6,946 bases of DNA, taken from contig SKVX01000275.1 of NCBI GenBank assembly GCA_007129225.1, forward strand, positions 1 through 6,946, given 5' to 3'. Source of the DNA: Halomonas sp. Its GTDB lineage: Bacteria > Pseudomonadota > Gammaproteobacteria > Pseudomonadales > Halomonadaceae. The position numbers were made by a program, and so were the translations under genes. Positions 1 through 5,928 of this stretch are shown piece after piece. The notes beneath the pieces are model-generated. The model was given only the letters and a program-made list of their open reading frames with translations, did no database searches and had not been told where the DNA came from. Positions within the stretch are counted from its first letter, which is position 1. Each line of letters starts with the position of its first letter.

Positions 1-939
1 CTGCTACAGAAACACCTCCCTCCGGGCGTCACCTCGGCCGACCTGCTGGCCGGACGCTACCGTGAGGAAGCTGCTCGAATCACCGTGTGCTGCGCAACCG
101 ACGGCAACCACGGCCGTTCGGTGGCCTGGGGTGCCGAGCAGTTCGGCGCACGCTGCGTGATCTACCTGCACGCCACCGTTTCCCAGGGACGCGAGGACGC
201 CATCACACGCTTCGGCGCCGAAGTGCGTCGAATCCCCGGCAATTACGACGACTCAGTGCGCCAGGCGGCGGTGGATGCCGAGGCCAACGGCTGGTTCGTG
301 GTCTCGGACACCTCCTACCCGGGCTATATGACCGTGCCCCGCGATGTCATGCAGGGCTACACGATCATGGTCGATGAAGCGGTGCAGCAGCTGCCCGAGC
401 CGCCGACACACTGCTTCGTGCAGGGCGGGGTCGGGGGACTAGCGGCCGCGGTACTGGCCCAGCTCTGGGAAGCCTACGGCGCCGACCGGCCGCGAGTGAT
501 TGTGGTCGAGCCAGACCGAGCCGCCTGCCTCTACGAGAGCGCCCGCGTTGGTAGCCCCACCGCCGTGCCTGGCGAACTGGACACGCTGATGGCAGGACTC
601 GCCTGTGGCGAGGTGTCGCTGCTGGCCTGGGAAGTACTGGAAGATGGCATCGACGACTTCATGACCGTCAGCGACGAAGCGGCCGTGGAAGCCATGAAAC
701 TGTTAGCGGCAGGGGTCGATGGCGATGCACCACTGGTCGCCGGAGAAAGCGCGGTGGCGGGACTCGCCGGGCTGCTGATCGCACGACAACAGCCCACCTT
801 GAGTGAGGCCCTGGGGCTTGAGGCCGACAGCCGTATCCTGTTGATCGGCAGCGAAGGCGCTACCGACGAAGAGGTTTATCGCGAACTGGTAGGCCGCCCG
901 TCGGCCGAGGTTGAGGCGGAGGCACGTAATCATGCATGA
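1..939 (+). CDS. dpaL: Diaminopropionate ammonia-lyase, 5'-truncated by window edge
   Basis: PLP-dependent fold-type II lyase that converts 2,3-diaminopropionate (both D and L forms in the characterised enterobacterial enzymes) to pyruvate and two ammonia in the cytoplasm. The frame is open from base 1, so 312 C-terminal residues are visible. By alignment from memory with the 398-residue E. coli enzyme, about 86 residues are missing, including the PLP-binding lysine (K77 there). Visible motifs are ATDGNHGR (fragment D34), VVSDTSYPGY (D103), the phosphate-binding loop GGVGGL (142-147), C176 and C202, and GSEG (283-286). The two Asp lie 69 residues apart and the two Cys 26 apart, matching E. 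coli D120/D189 and C265/C291. The gene overlaps the next hydrolase gene by 8 bp, so they are probably cotranscribed. A GTG at 85 is internal, not the start: conserved-frame coding continues upstream of it. The truncation comes from the window edge and shows no sign of decay. Confidence 0.93.
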   Translation: MLQKHLPPGVTSADLLAGRYREEAARITVCCATDGNHGRSVAWGAEQFGARCVIYLHATVSQGREDAITRFGAEVRRIPGNYDDSVRQAAVDAEANGWFVVSDTSYPGYMTVPRDVMQGYTIMVDEAVQQLPEPPTHCFVQGGVGGLAAAVLAQLWEAYGADRPRVIVVEPDRAACLYESARVGSPTAVPGELDTLMAGLACGEVSLLAWEVLEDGIDDFMTVSDEAAVEAMKLLAAGVDGDAPLVAGESAVAGLAGLLIARQQPTLSEALGLEADSRILLIGSEGATDEEVYRELVGRPSAEVEAEARNHA

Positions 940-2161
940 CGCACTGCGAATCAATAGACAACGTCTGATCAACCGCCTGGAGCGGCTCGGTGAAATTGGC
1001 GCCCTGCCGGGTGGTGGCTGCTGTCGCCTCGCCCTCACCGAGGAGGACCGCCAGGGAAGAGAGCTCGTTATCGGCTGGATGCACGAACTGGGCCTTCAGG
1101 TCTCTAGCGATGCCATGGGCAACGTGTTCGGCCTGCGACCCGGCACGGAGGACGGCCCGCCGGTGATGACCGGATCGCATATCGACACCGTCCGCACCGG
1201 TGGTATCTATGACGGTAACCTGGGCGTGCTGGGCGGGCTCGAGGTAATCGAGACCCTTAACGAGGCGGGCATCGTCACGCGCCGCCCCCTGTGCGTGGCC
1301 TTCTTCACCAATGAGGAGGGGGCACGCTTCGCCCCCGACATGATGGGCAGCCTGGTGTATGTCGGCGGCATGTCTCTCGAGGATGCGCGAGCCACGCAGG
1401 GAATCGATGACCAGTCTGTAGGCGACTGCCTCGATGCTATCGGTGCGGGCGGTGAGGCGCCGGTGGGCAAGCCAGATGTGCATGCCTTCGTCGAGGTGCA
1501 CATCGAGCAGGGTCCGGTACTCGAGGAGTCCGGCATCACGATTGGTGCCGTGGAAAAGGTTCAGGGCATCTCGTGGCAGGAGTTCAGCTTCACCGGCATC
1601 TCCAACCACGCCGGCACCACGCCCATGCGCCTGCGTCATGATGCCGGCCATGCCGCCATGGCGACCGGCGCCTTCGTGCGCGACCTGGTCAACCGCATCG
1701 GCGGCGACCAGGTCGGTACCGTGGGCGCATTCGACATCAAGCCCAACCTGGTGAACGTGGTGGCCAACCATGCCCGCTTCACCGTCGACTTGCGCAACAC
1801 CGACAACAGCCGGCTCAAGCAGGCCGAACAGGAGCTGCAAGCCTTCGTCGAACGACTCGCCGAGCGTGAAGGCATAGAGGTCGAGCACCGCACCCTGGCA
1901 CGCTTCGACCCAGTGCCCTTCGACCCCGGGATGGTCGATCGCGTGGAAGCCGCCGCCCAAGCCCTCGGTCACTCTGTCATGCGCATGCCCAGCGGCGCCG
2001 GCCACGATGCCCAGATGCTGGCTCGGGTCTGCCCCACCAGCATGATATTCGTGCCCAGCGTCGACGGAGTCAGCCACAACATCAATGAGTTCACCGCGCC
2101 CGAAGACCTGGAAGCGGGTACCAATGTCTTGCTGCGGGTCCTCCTGGACCTCGCCGAGTAA
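932..2161 (+). CDS. M20-family Zn-dependent amidohydrolase (N-carbamoyl-L-amino acid hydrolase / allantoate amidohydrolase type)
   Basis: A 409-residue cytoplasmic metal-dependent hydrolase of the hydantoinase/carbamoylase family, which cleaves N-carbamoyl or related ureido groups to amine, CO2 and ammonia. Expected di-metal ligands are visible: H83 in GSHIDTV, D94 in YDGNLG, E128/E129 in FFTNEEGARF, H190 in HIEQGP and H382 in GVSHN. Likely substrate-binding residues are Q193, H226 (SNHAGTTPM), N275 and R288 (VDLRNTD). The dimerisation insert lies roughly at 200-320. Length is normal for the family (about 400-415). I chose ATG 932 because GGAGG at 918-922 sits 9 nt upstream; the TTG at 911 would put the start before that site. 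The ATG lies inside the end of dpaL, suggesting translational coupling. Sequence alone does not separate L-carbamoylase, beta-ureidopropionase and allantoate amidohydrolase. The D-carbamoylase gene next door favours a carbamoyl amino acid substrate, which is inference. Confidence 0.9.
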   Translation: MHDALRINRQRLINRLERLGEIGALPGGGCCRLALTEEDRQGRELVIGWMHELGLQVSSDAMGNVFGLRPGTEDGPPVMTGSHIDTVRTGGIYDGNLGVLGGLEVIETLNEAGIVTRRPLCVAFFTNEEGARFAPDMMGSLVYVGGMSLEDARATQGIDDQSVGDCLDAIGAGGEAPVGKPDVHAFVEVHIEQGPVLEESGITIGAVEKVQGISWQEFSFTGISNHAGTTPMRLRHDAGHAAMATGAFVRDLVNRIGGDQVGTVGAFDIKPNLVNVVANHARFTVDLRNTDNSRLKQAEQELQAFVERLAEREGIEVEHRTLARFDPVPFDPGMVDRVEAAAQALGHSVMRMPSGAGHDAQMLARVCPTSMIFVPSVDGVSHNINEFTAPEDLEAGTNVLLRVLLDLAE

Positions 2162-2179
2162 CCGTTCAAGGAAAGCCGA

Positions 2180-3100
2180 ATGAGCCGAAAACTGATCGTA
2201 GGGGCCGCCCAGCTCGGCCCTATCGCACGAAATGAAACCCGTGCCCAGGCAGTCGCACGGATGGTCGACCTGATGCGTCAGGCCCACGCGCGAGGCGCCA
2301 GGCTTGTCATCTTTCCCGAGCTGGCCCTGACGACCTTTTTCCCCCGCTGGTATTTCGAGGACCAGGCAGCCATTGATGCCTTCTTCGAGAGCGAAATGCC
2401 GGGGCCCGAGACCCGCCCTCTGTTCGAGACCGCCCGGGATCTCAACGTCGGCTTCTATCTCGGCTATGCCGAACTCTGTGTCGAAGACGGCCGCCCGCGT
2501 CACTTCAACACATCCATCCTGGTCGATGGGAGCGGCAGTGTCGTTGGGAAATACCGCAAGGTTCACCTGCCCGGCCATGCCGAACATGAACCATGGCGCC
2601 CTTTTCAGCATCTCGAGAAGCGGTATTTCGAGCCAGGCAATACCGGATTCGGCACCACAGAAGCCTTTGGCGGCACCATGGGCATGGCGCTATGCAATGA
2701 CCGGCGCTGGCCGGAAACCTATCGGATGCTGGCGCTACAGGGAGTCGAGCTGATGATGCTCGGCTACAACACCCCCATACATTACCCCCCGGTGCCTGAG
2801 CACGATCACCTGCAAGGGTTTCATAATCACCTTTGCATGCAGGCCGGTGCCTACCAGAACGGCATGTGGGTCGTAGGCGTGGCGAAGGCCGGCAAGGAGG
2901 AAGGCTGCGACCTGCTCGGTCAAAGTTGCATTATCGCCCCAACCGGCGAGATCGTCGCCATGGCGGGCAGTCAGGAGGACGAACTGATTACCTATGAGTG
3001 TGACCTGGACCGCACTCGCGAAATTCGGGAGCACATCTTCAATTTCAACCTGCACCGTCGCCCCGACACCTATGGCCTGATTACCGCCCCAGTGACATAA
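2180..3100 (+). CDS. N-carbamoyl-D-amino acid hydrolase (nitrilase superfamily)
   Basis: A 306-residue carbon-nitrogen hydrolase that converts N-carbamoyl-D-amino acids to D-amino acid, CO2 and ammonia. The nitrilase catalytic triad is complete: E47 in FPELALTTFFPRW, K127 in GKYRKVHLPGH and C172 in LCNDRRWPE. These positions equal those of the well-studied Agrobacterium D-carbamoylase (about 304 residues). Its signature stretches HLEKRYFEPG, YNTPIHYPPVPEHDHL, IIAPTGEIVA and EHIFNFNLHRRP are also present. This supports the D-carbamoylase subfamily over a generic nitrilase or beta-ureidopropionase. The start is ATG 2180, with AAGGA at 2168-2172. The gene begins 18 bp after the M20 hydrolase stop, so it is very likely the third gene of the same operon. 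It is last on the strand, followed by a convergent gene. No damage or missing key residue is seen. The actual D-amino acid side chain used is not readable from the sequence. Confidence 0.93.
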   Translation: MSRKLIVGAAQLGPIARNETRAQAVARMVDLMRQAHARGARLVIFPELALTTFFPRWYFEDQAAIDAFFESEMPGPETRPLFETARDLNVGFYLGYAELCVEDGRPRHFNTSILVDGSGSVVGKYRKVHLPGHAEHEPWRPFQHLEKRYFEPGNTGFGTTEAFGGTMGMALCNDRRWPETYRMLALQGVELMMLGYNTPIHYPPVPEHDHLQGFHNHLCMQAGAYQNGMWVVGVAKAGKEEGCDLLGQSCIIAPTGEIVAMAGSQEDELITYECDLDRTREIREHIFNFNLHRRPDTYGLITAPVT

Positions 3101-3119
3101 GCCTCCGCAATCAACCAGG

Positions 3120-3193
3120 GCAACGGTGGCTCATCGCCTAGGGGTCGCCCCGCTGTCAAGGAGCGTGCGAGCTGCGACACTACACACCGTTGC
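3120..3193. repeat. Spaced inverted repeat in convergent intergenic gap (possible bidirectional terminator)
   Basis: GCAACGGTG at 3120-3128 is perfectly complementary to CACCGTTGC at 3185-3193, enclosing 56 nt. Inside is a small GGGG-TCG-CCCC hairpin (about 3140-3150). The right arm includes the last codons of the exporter gene. No U-tract follows on either strand, so a terminator role is only suggested by the position between converging genes. A chance 9-bp match is possible. Confidence 0.25.
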
Positions 3194-3785
3194 GGACCAG
3201 GTGTAGCGCCACCGCCGCCATCATCAGGCCGATCACCCCATCGATCAGCCGCCAGGCCAGGGGGCGAGATAGCCAGGGCGACAGCAGCGCACCGCCCCAG
3301 GCCAGCAGGCTGAACCACAGGATCGAGGCGGTGCTCGCCCCGGCCACGAAGATGGTGGCGCTCTCCTGCTGGGCGCCGATAGCCGGTATCAGCAACAGGG
3401 TGTCGAGGTAGACCTGAGGGTTGAGAATCGTCACGGCCAGGGTGGCGATCAGCACATGTTTCAGGCTGCGCCCGCCCTCCTTCGAGGCCGCCAGGGCCTC
3501 TCGTCCGGTAGCGGCCCGATAGAACGCCTGGGCGGCGAGCCATGAGAGAAACGCCACCCCCAACCAACGCATCGCCTCCATGGCGCTCGGCATGGTCAGC
3601 AGTATCGCACTGACACCGAACATACCCGCCGTCAGCAATACCACGTCGGTACCCATGCAGAGTCCGGCCGACCACCAGTGATGCTCTCGCCTGACCGCCA
3701 GGCCCAGCACGTAGGCATTCTGGGCACCGATGGCGATGATGATCCCGCCACACACAATCAGTCCGGTGAGGTAACTCTCCAGCAT
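3180..3785 (-). CDS. LysE/ArgO-family basic amino acid exporter
   Basis: A 201-residue inner-membrane exporter of the LysE superfamily, whose members pump out lysine, arginine or toxic analogues such as canavanine. Family marks are GAQNAYVLGLAVRRE near the N-terminus (20-34) and LNPQVYLDT (121-129), closely matching E. coli ArgO (211 residues). About six hydrophobic segments are visible, roughly at 4-22, 39-62, 68-88, 110-137, 143-170 and 177-197, with a polar loop at 93-109. The start is ATG 3785 because AAGGAGG (3794-3800 on the complement) lies 8 nt upstream; an in-frame ATG at 3821 would add 12 polar residues and place that site inside the gene. It is divergent from an ArgP/LysG-type regulator, the usual arrangement for controlled basic amino acid export. 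Whether it exports Arg, Lys or another diamino acid cannot be decided. It converges on the diaminopropionate/carbamoylase operon. Confidence 0.92.
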   Translation of the reverse strand: MLESYLTGLIVCGGIIIAIGAQNAYVLGLAVRREHHWWSAGLCMGTDVVLLTAGMFGVSAILLTMPSAMEAMRWLGVAFLSWLAAQAFYRAATGREALAASKEGGRSLKHVLIATLAVTILNPQVYLDTLLLIPAIGAQQESATIFVAGASTASILWFSLLAWGGALLSPWLSRPLAWRLIDGVIGLMMAAVALHLVRNGV

Positions 3786-3833
3786 CGCTTGCCCCTCCTT
3801 GAGGATTCTCGATATGCCCATTGGAATGCGGCA

Positions 3834-3862
3834 AGCATAATGGCGAGTCGATATACTGGAAA
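3834..3862 (-). promoter_or_regulatory. Candidate sigma70-like promoter for the exporter
   Basis: On the complement, TTTCCA (3857-3862) is a 4/6 match to the -35 consensus. It is followed after 17 nt by TATGCT (3834-3839), a 4/6 match to -10, about 49 bp upstream of the exporter start codon. Spacing is ideal but both boxes are imperfect, so this is a candidate only. A TATACT at 3852-3857 on the + strand could serve the regulator, but no good -35 accompanies it. Confidence 0.3.
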
Positions 3863-3873
3863 ATCATACTACT

Positions 3874-3887
3874 AATGACACATCATT
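3874..3887. promoter_or_regulatory. Candidate operator dyad between exporter and regulator
   Basis: AATGA-CACA-TCATT is a perfect 5-4-5 inverted repeat. It lies in a strongly AT-rich island (3851-3897, 11 G/C of 47) in an otherwise GC-rich window, 20 bp before the regulator ATG. Position fits autoregulation and activation by the LysR protein. It is not a strict T-N11-A LysR box, so assignment to ArgP is inference. Confidence 0.3.
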
Positions 3888-3907
3888 TTTTCTAATAGCG
3901 AGCCCCC

Positions 3908-4780
3908 ATGCTGGACTACAAGCTGCTCCAGGCCCTGGCCACGGTCATCGAGTGCGGCGGATTCGAACGCGCCGGTGACGCCATGGGCCTTTCGCAATCG
4001 GCGGTTTCCCAGCGCATCAAGTCGCTTGAGGTCCGCCTGGGACAGCCGGTGCTGATCCGTCATCCCGAACTGCACCCGACTCCCGCCGGTCAGCGGCTGC
4101 TCAATCACTACCAGCAGGTCCAACTGCTCGAGCGGGACCTGCGCACCACGCTGCCCACCCTGGAGGAGTCCGCTCCCAGGCTACGTATTGCGATCAATGC
4201 CGACAGCCTGGTGACATGGTGGGCCGATGCCGTGGGCGAGCTTTGCCGAACGGAAGGCCTGCTGCTGGACCTGGTGGTCGAGGATCAGGACGTGGGGCTC
4301 AAGCGGCTGCGTGACGGCGACGTCGCCGCCTGCCTCTGCGCCAGCCCCCAGCCCATTGCCGGGGCCCGCTGCGTCTCATTGGGCGAAATGGCCTACCACC
4401 CCCTGGCCACTCCGGACTACATCGCTCGCCACTTCCCCCATGGCCCGTCTGCCGAAGCCTTCGCCCAGGCCCCCGCCATCGTCTTCGGCCCCCACGACCA
4501 GTTGCAGCACCGCTTCCTCGCCCAGTGCGGCTATCACGCCAGCTTTCCCTACCACCTGTGCCCCTCTTCGGAGGGCTTCGTGCGCCTGGCCCTTGCCGGC
4601 ATGGGCTACGGCATGATCCCGCAAATGATGCAGGCAGACGCCCTGATGGCGGAAGGCAAGCTGGCCAGCATCGCACCGGGCGAATCGCTGTCGGTACCGC
4701 TCTACTGGCATTTCTGGCGCCATAGCGGCGCGTTGCTGGAGCGCCTGACCCAGGCGCTTGGCGAGATTACCCTGAAATGA
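3908..4780 (+). CDS. argP: LysR-family transcriptional regulator, ArgP/LysG type
   Basis: A 290-residue DNA-binding regulator; ArgP/LysG proteins sense lysine/arginine and activate the export gene. The N-terminal winged helix-turn-helix covers about 1-60, with ECGGFERAGDAMGLSQSAVS and RIKSLEVRLGQPVLIR as the recognition region. The effector domain begins near residue 91, with the ArgP-like INADSLVTWW (96-105) and VVEDQD (123-128). It also shows LPSSEGF-like CPSSEGFVRLA (218-228), MIPQMM (236-241) and a C-terminal LYWHFW (265-270), all resembling E. coli ArgP (about 297 residues). ATG 3908 is fixed because an in-frame TAG lies 12 nt upstream; the ribosome site there is weak (GCGAG at 3898-3902). 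Starts are 122 bp from the divergent exporter, which is its probable target. The protein appears complete. The identity of the co-effector is inferred from the family only. Confidence 0.92.
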   Translation: MLDYKLLQALATVIECGGFERAGDAMGLSQSAVSQRIKSLEVRLGQPVLIRHPELHPTPAGQRLLNHYQQVQLLERDLRTTLPTLEESAPRLRIAINADSLVTWWADAVGELCRTEGLLLDLVVEDQDVGLKRLRDGDVAACLCASPQPIAGARCVSLGEMAYHPLATPDYIARHFPHGPSAEAFAQAPAIVFGPHDQLQHRFLAQCGYHASFPYHLCPSSEGFVRLALAGMGYGMIPQMMQADALMAEGKLASIAPGESLSVPLYWHFWRHSGALLERLTQALGEITLK

Positions 4781-4815
4781 CGGGCCCCGGGTTCGCCAGA
4801 TACGATTCGGCTATC

Positions 4816-4821
4816 TAGACT
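4816..4821 (+). promoter_or_regulatory. Weak candidate -10 element before the reductase gene
   Basis: TAGACT at 4816-4821 resembles a -10 box, with only a poor -35 (TTCGCC at 4792-4797, 18-nt spacing). If used, transcription would begin near the hairpin at 4826-4847. Support is weak. Confidence 0.15.
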
Positions 4822-4825
4822 GCCT

Positions 4826-4847
4826 GCACTGCAAGCGATTGCAGTGC
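4826..4847. repeat. Perfect 9-bp inverted repeat with GCGA loop (operator, leader hairpin or terminator)
   Basis: GCACTGCAA (4826-4834) and TTGCAGTGC (4839-4847) are exactly complementary around GCGA, a GNRA-type tetraloop in RNA. It lies 45 bp after the argP stop and 30 bp before the reductase ATG. No T-run follows, so it is not a standard intrinsic terminator. A dyad of this size is also typical of repressor operators. The structure is seen directly; its role is open. Confidence 0.55.
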
Positions 4848-4877
4848 CTTAGCCAGACAATGCGAAGGAGTACGCCC

Positions 4878-5876
4878 ATGCAATCACGCTATTTCACCAT
4901 CACGGACTACCCGCAAGGCACACCGCAACGCGAGCTGTTCAAGCTGCACAGCGCCGATCTGCCGGAGCTCCAGGATGGCGAGGTGCGAATTCGCAATACC
5001 TGGCTGTCGGTGGACCCCTACATGCGCGGCCGGATGAGCGGAATAAAGACCTATATCGACCCGTTCGAACTCAATGAGCCGTTGGAGGGGGCCGCGGTGG
5101 GCGAGGTGATCGAGTCGAGAGACCCCCGTTTCAAGCAGGGCGACAAGGTTCGCCACATGGCCGGCTGGCGCGATATTGCTCAGCTGAAGGCGGACATCCT
5201 GGAGCCCCTGCCGGAAATCGAGGTACCCGAGGAAGCCTACCTGGGAGTGCTCGGCATGCCGGGAATGACCGCCTGGACCGGGCTCAATCACATCGCCAAT
5301 ATCCGTGAGGGCGACAATGTCCTGGTCAGCGCCGCCAGCGGCGCAGTGGGTTCGCTGGCGGTTCAGCTGGCCAAGGCCAGGGGCGGCACCGTCGTGGGTA
5401 TTGCCGGTGCACCGGAGAAGCTCGCCTGGCTGGAGTCGATCGGCATCACGGCCGTCAGCTATCGTGGCAAGAATGCCCAGCAGCTGAGCGCCGACCTGAA
5501 GGAGGCCTGTCCCGCCGGCTTCGACGTCTACTACGAGAATGTCGGCGGCATCTGCCTGGAAGCGGCACTGAACAACCTGCGCGTTGGCGCGCGCATCGCG
5601 GTATGCGGCCTGATCGCCGATTACAACGCCGAAAAGCCCACCACCGCCCCCGGCAACCTCGCCATGATCCTGATCCGCCGGATCCGCATGCAGGGCTTCA
5701 TCATCTTCGACCACTGGACCGAGTATCCTCATTTCCTGGCGGAGGTGGGCCCGCTGGTCGCCAAGGGCGAGATCGACTACGAAGAAACCGTCGAGGAGGG
5801 CCTGGAGCGCACGCCCGATGCCTTCCTGAAGCTCTTCGAAGGAGCCAACAAGGGCAAGATGCTGGTGCGCCTTTAA
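4878..5876 (+). CDS. NADP-dependent medium-chain oxidoreductase, CurA-like
   Basis: A 332-residue zinc-independent medium-chain reductase that uses NADPH to reduce alpha,beta-unsaturated carbonyls. Relatives include E. coli CurA/YncB and leukotriene B4 12-hydroxydehydrogenase-type enzymes. The N-terminal GroES-like domain (about 1-125) carries LSVDPYMRGRMS (43-54). Then come LGMPGMTAWTGL (125-136), the Rossmann nucleotide loop AASGAVGSLAVQLAK (152-166), VVGIAG (172-177), DVYYENVGG (216-224) and MQGFIIFDHW (271-280). No catalytic or structural zinc cysteines are seen. Length matches the family (about 330-345). ATG 4878 is chosen because AAGGAG at 4865-4870 sits 7 nt upstream; the TTG at 4839 lies within a hairpin and adds no conserved sequence. 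The gene appears monocistronic between argP and a convergent gene. The physiological substrate is unknown: probably stress-derived or xenobiotic enones. Curcumin reduction itself is not implied. Confidence 0.92.
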   Translation: MQSRYFTITDYPQGTPQRELFKLHSADLPELQDGEVRIRNTWLSVDPYMRGRMSGIKTYIDPFELNEPLEGAAVGEVIESRDPRFKQGDKVRHMAGWRDIAQLKADILEPLPEIEVPEEAYLGVLGMPGMTAWTGLNHIANIREGDNVLVSAASGAVGSLAVQLAKARGGTVVGIAGAPEKLAWLESIGITAVSYRGKNAQQLSADLKEACPAGFDVYYENVGGICLEAALNNLRVGARIAVCGLIADYNAEKPTTAPGNLAMILIRRIRMQGFIIFDHWTEYPHFLAEVGPLVAKGEIDYEETVEEGLERTPDAFLKLFEGANKGKMLVRL

Positions 5877-5892
5877 CAGGTGCACTTTAAAG

Positions 5893-5917
5893 CGGGACAC
5901 AAGGCAGCCCTTTCCCG
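5893..5917. terminator. Weak bulged hairpin in the convergent gap
   Basis: CGGGA (5893-5897) pairs with TCCCG (5913-5917) and AAGG (5901-5904) with CCTT (5909-5912), around a CAGC loop with a 3-nt bulge. It sits in the 52-bp gap between the convergent reductase and AsmA-family genes, so a shared terminator is plausible, but there is no T-tract on either side. Confidence 0.25.
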
Positions 5918-5928
5918 GCATCGCAGCG

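Noticed and set aside
1..84. Possible intergenic sequence or a GTG start at 85 for dpaL
   Set aside because: The same frame is open from base 1, and a start at 85 would leave out the N-terminal half of the PLP domain. The gene is cut by the window edge, not shortened.
860..2611. A 583-codon open frame on the - strand opposite the M20 and D-carbamoylase genes
   Set aside because: It lies antisense to two genes with complete catalytic motifs, crosses their boundary, and has a low-information composition rich in His, Gly and Asp with no recognisable domain. It is a by-product of GC-rich codon use.
3070..3867. A 265-codon - strand frame overlapping the exporter in another frame
   Set aside because: The exporter frame has membrane segments, family motifs and a strong ribosome site; this one is Gly/Arg-rich without recognisable features.
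4788..4800. GGGTTCGCC resembling a tRNA T-arm
   Set aside because: No matching acceptor stem, anticodon arm or D-arm is found around it.
4839..4877. Upstream TTG start extending the reductase by 13 residues
   Set aside because: The extension overlaps the hairpin, is not family-like, and ignores the strong AAGGAG site placed correctly for ATG 4878.
4884..5921. A 345-codon open frame on the - strand opposite the reductase gene
   Set aside because: It mirrors almost exactly the reductase gene, whose motifs are unmistakable. The antisense translation shows no family features.
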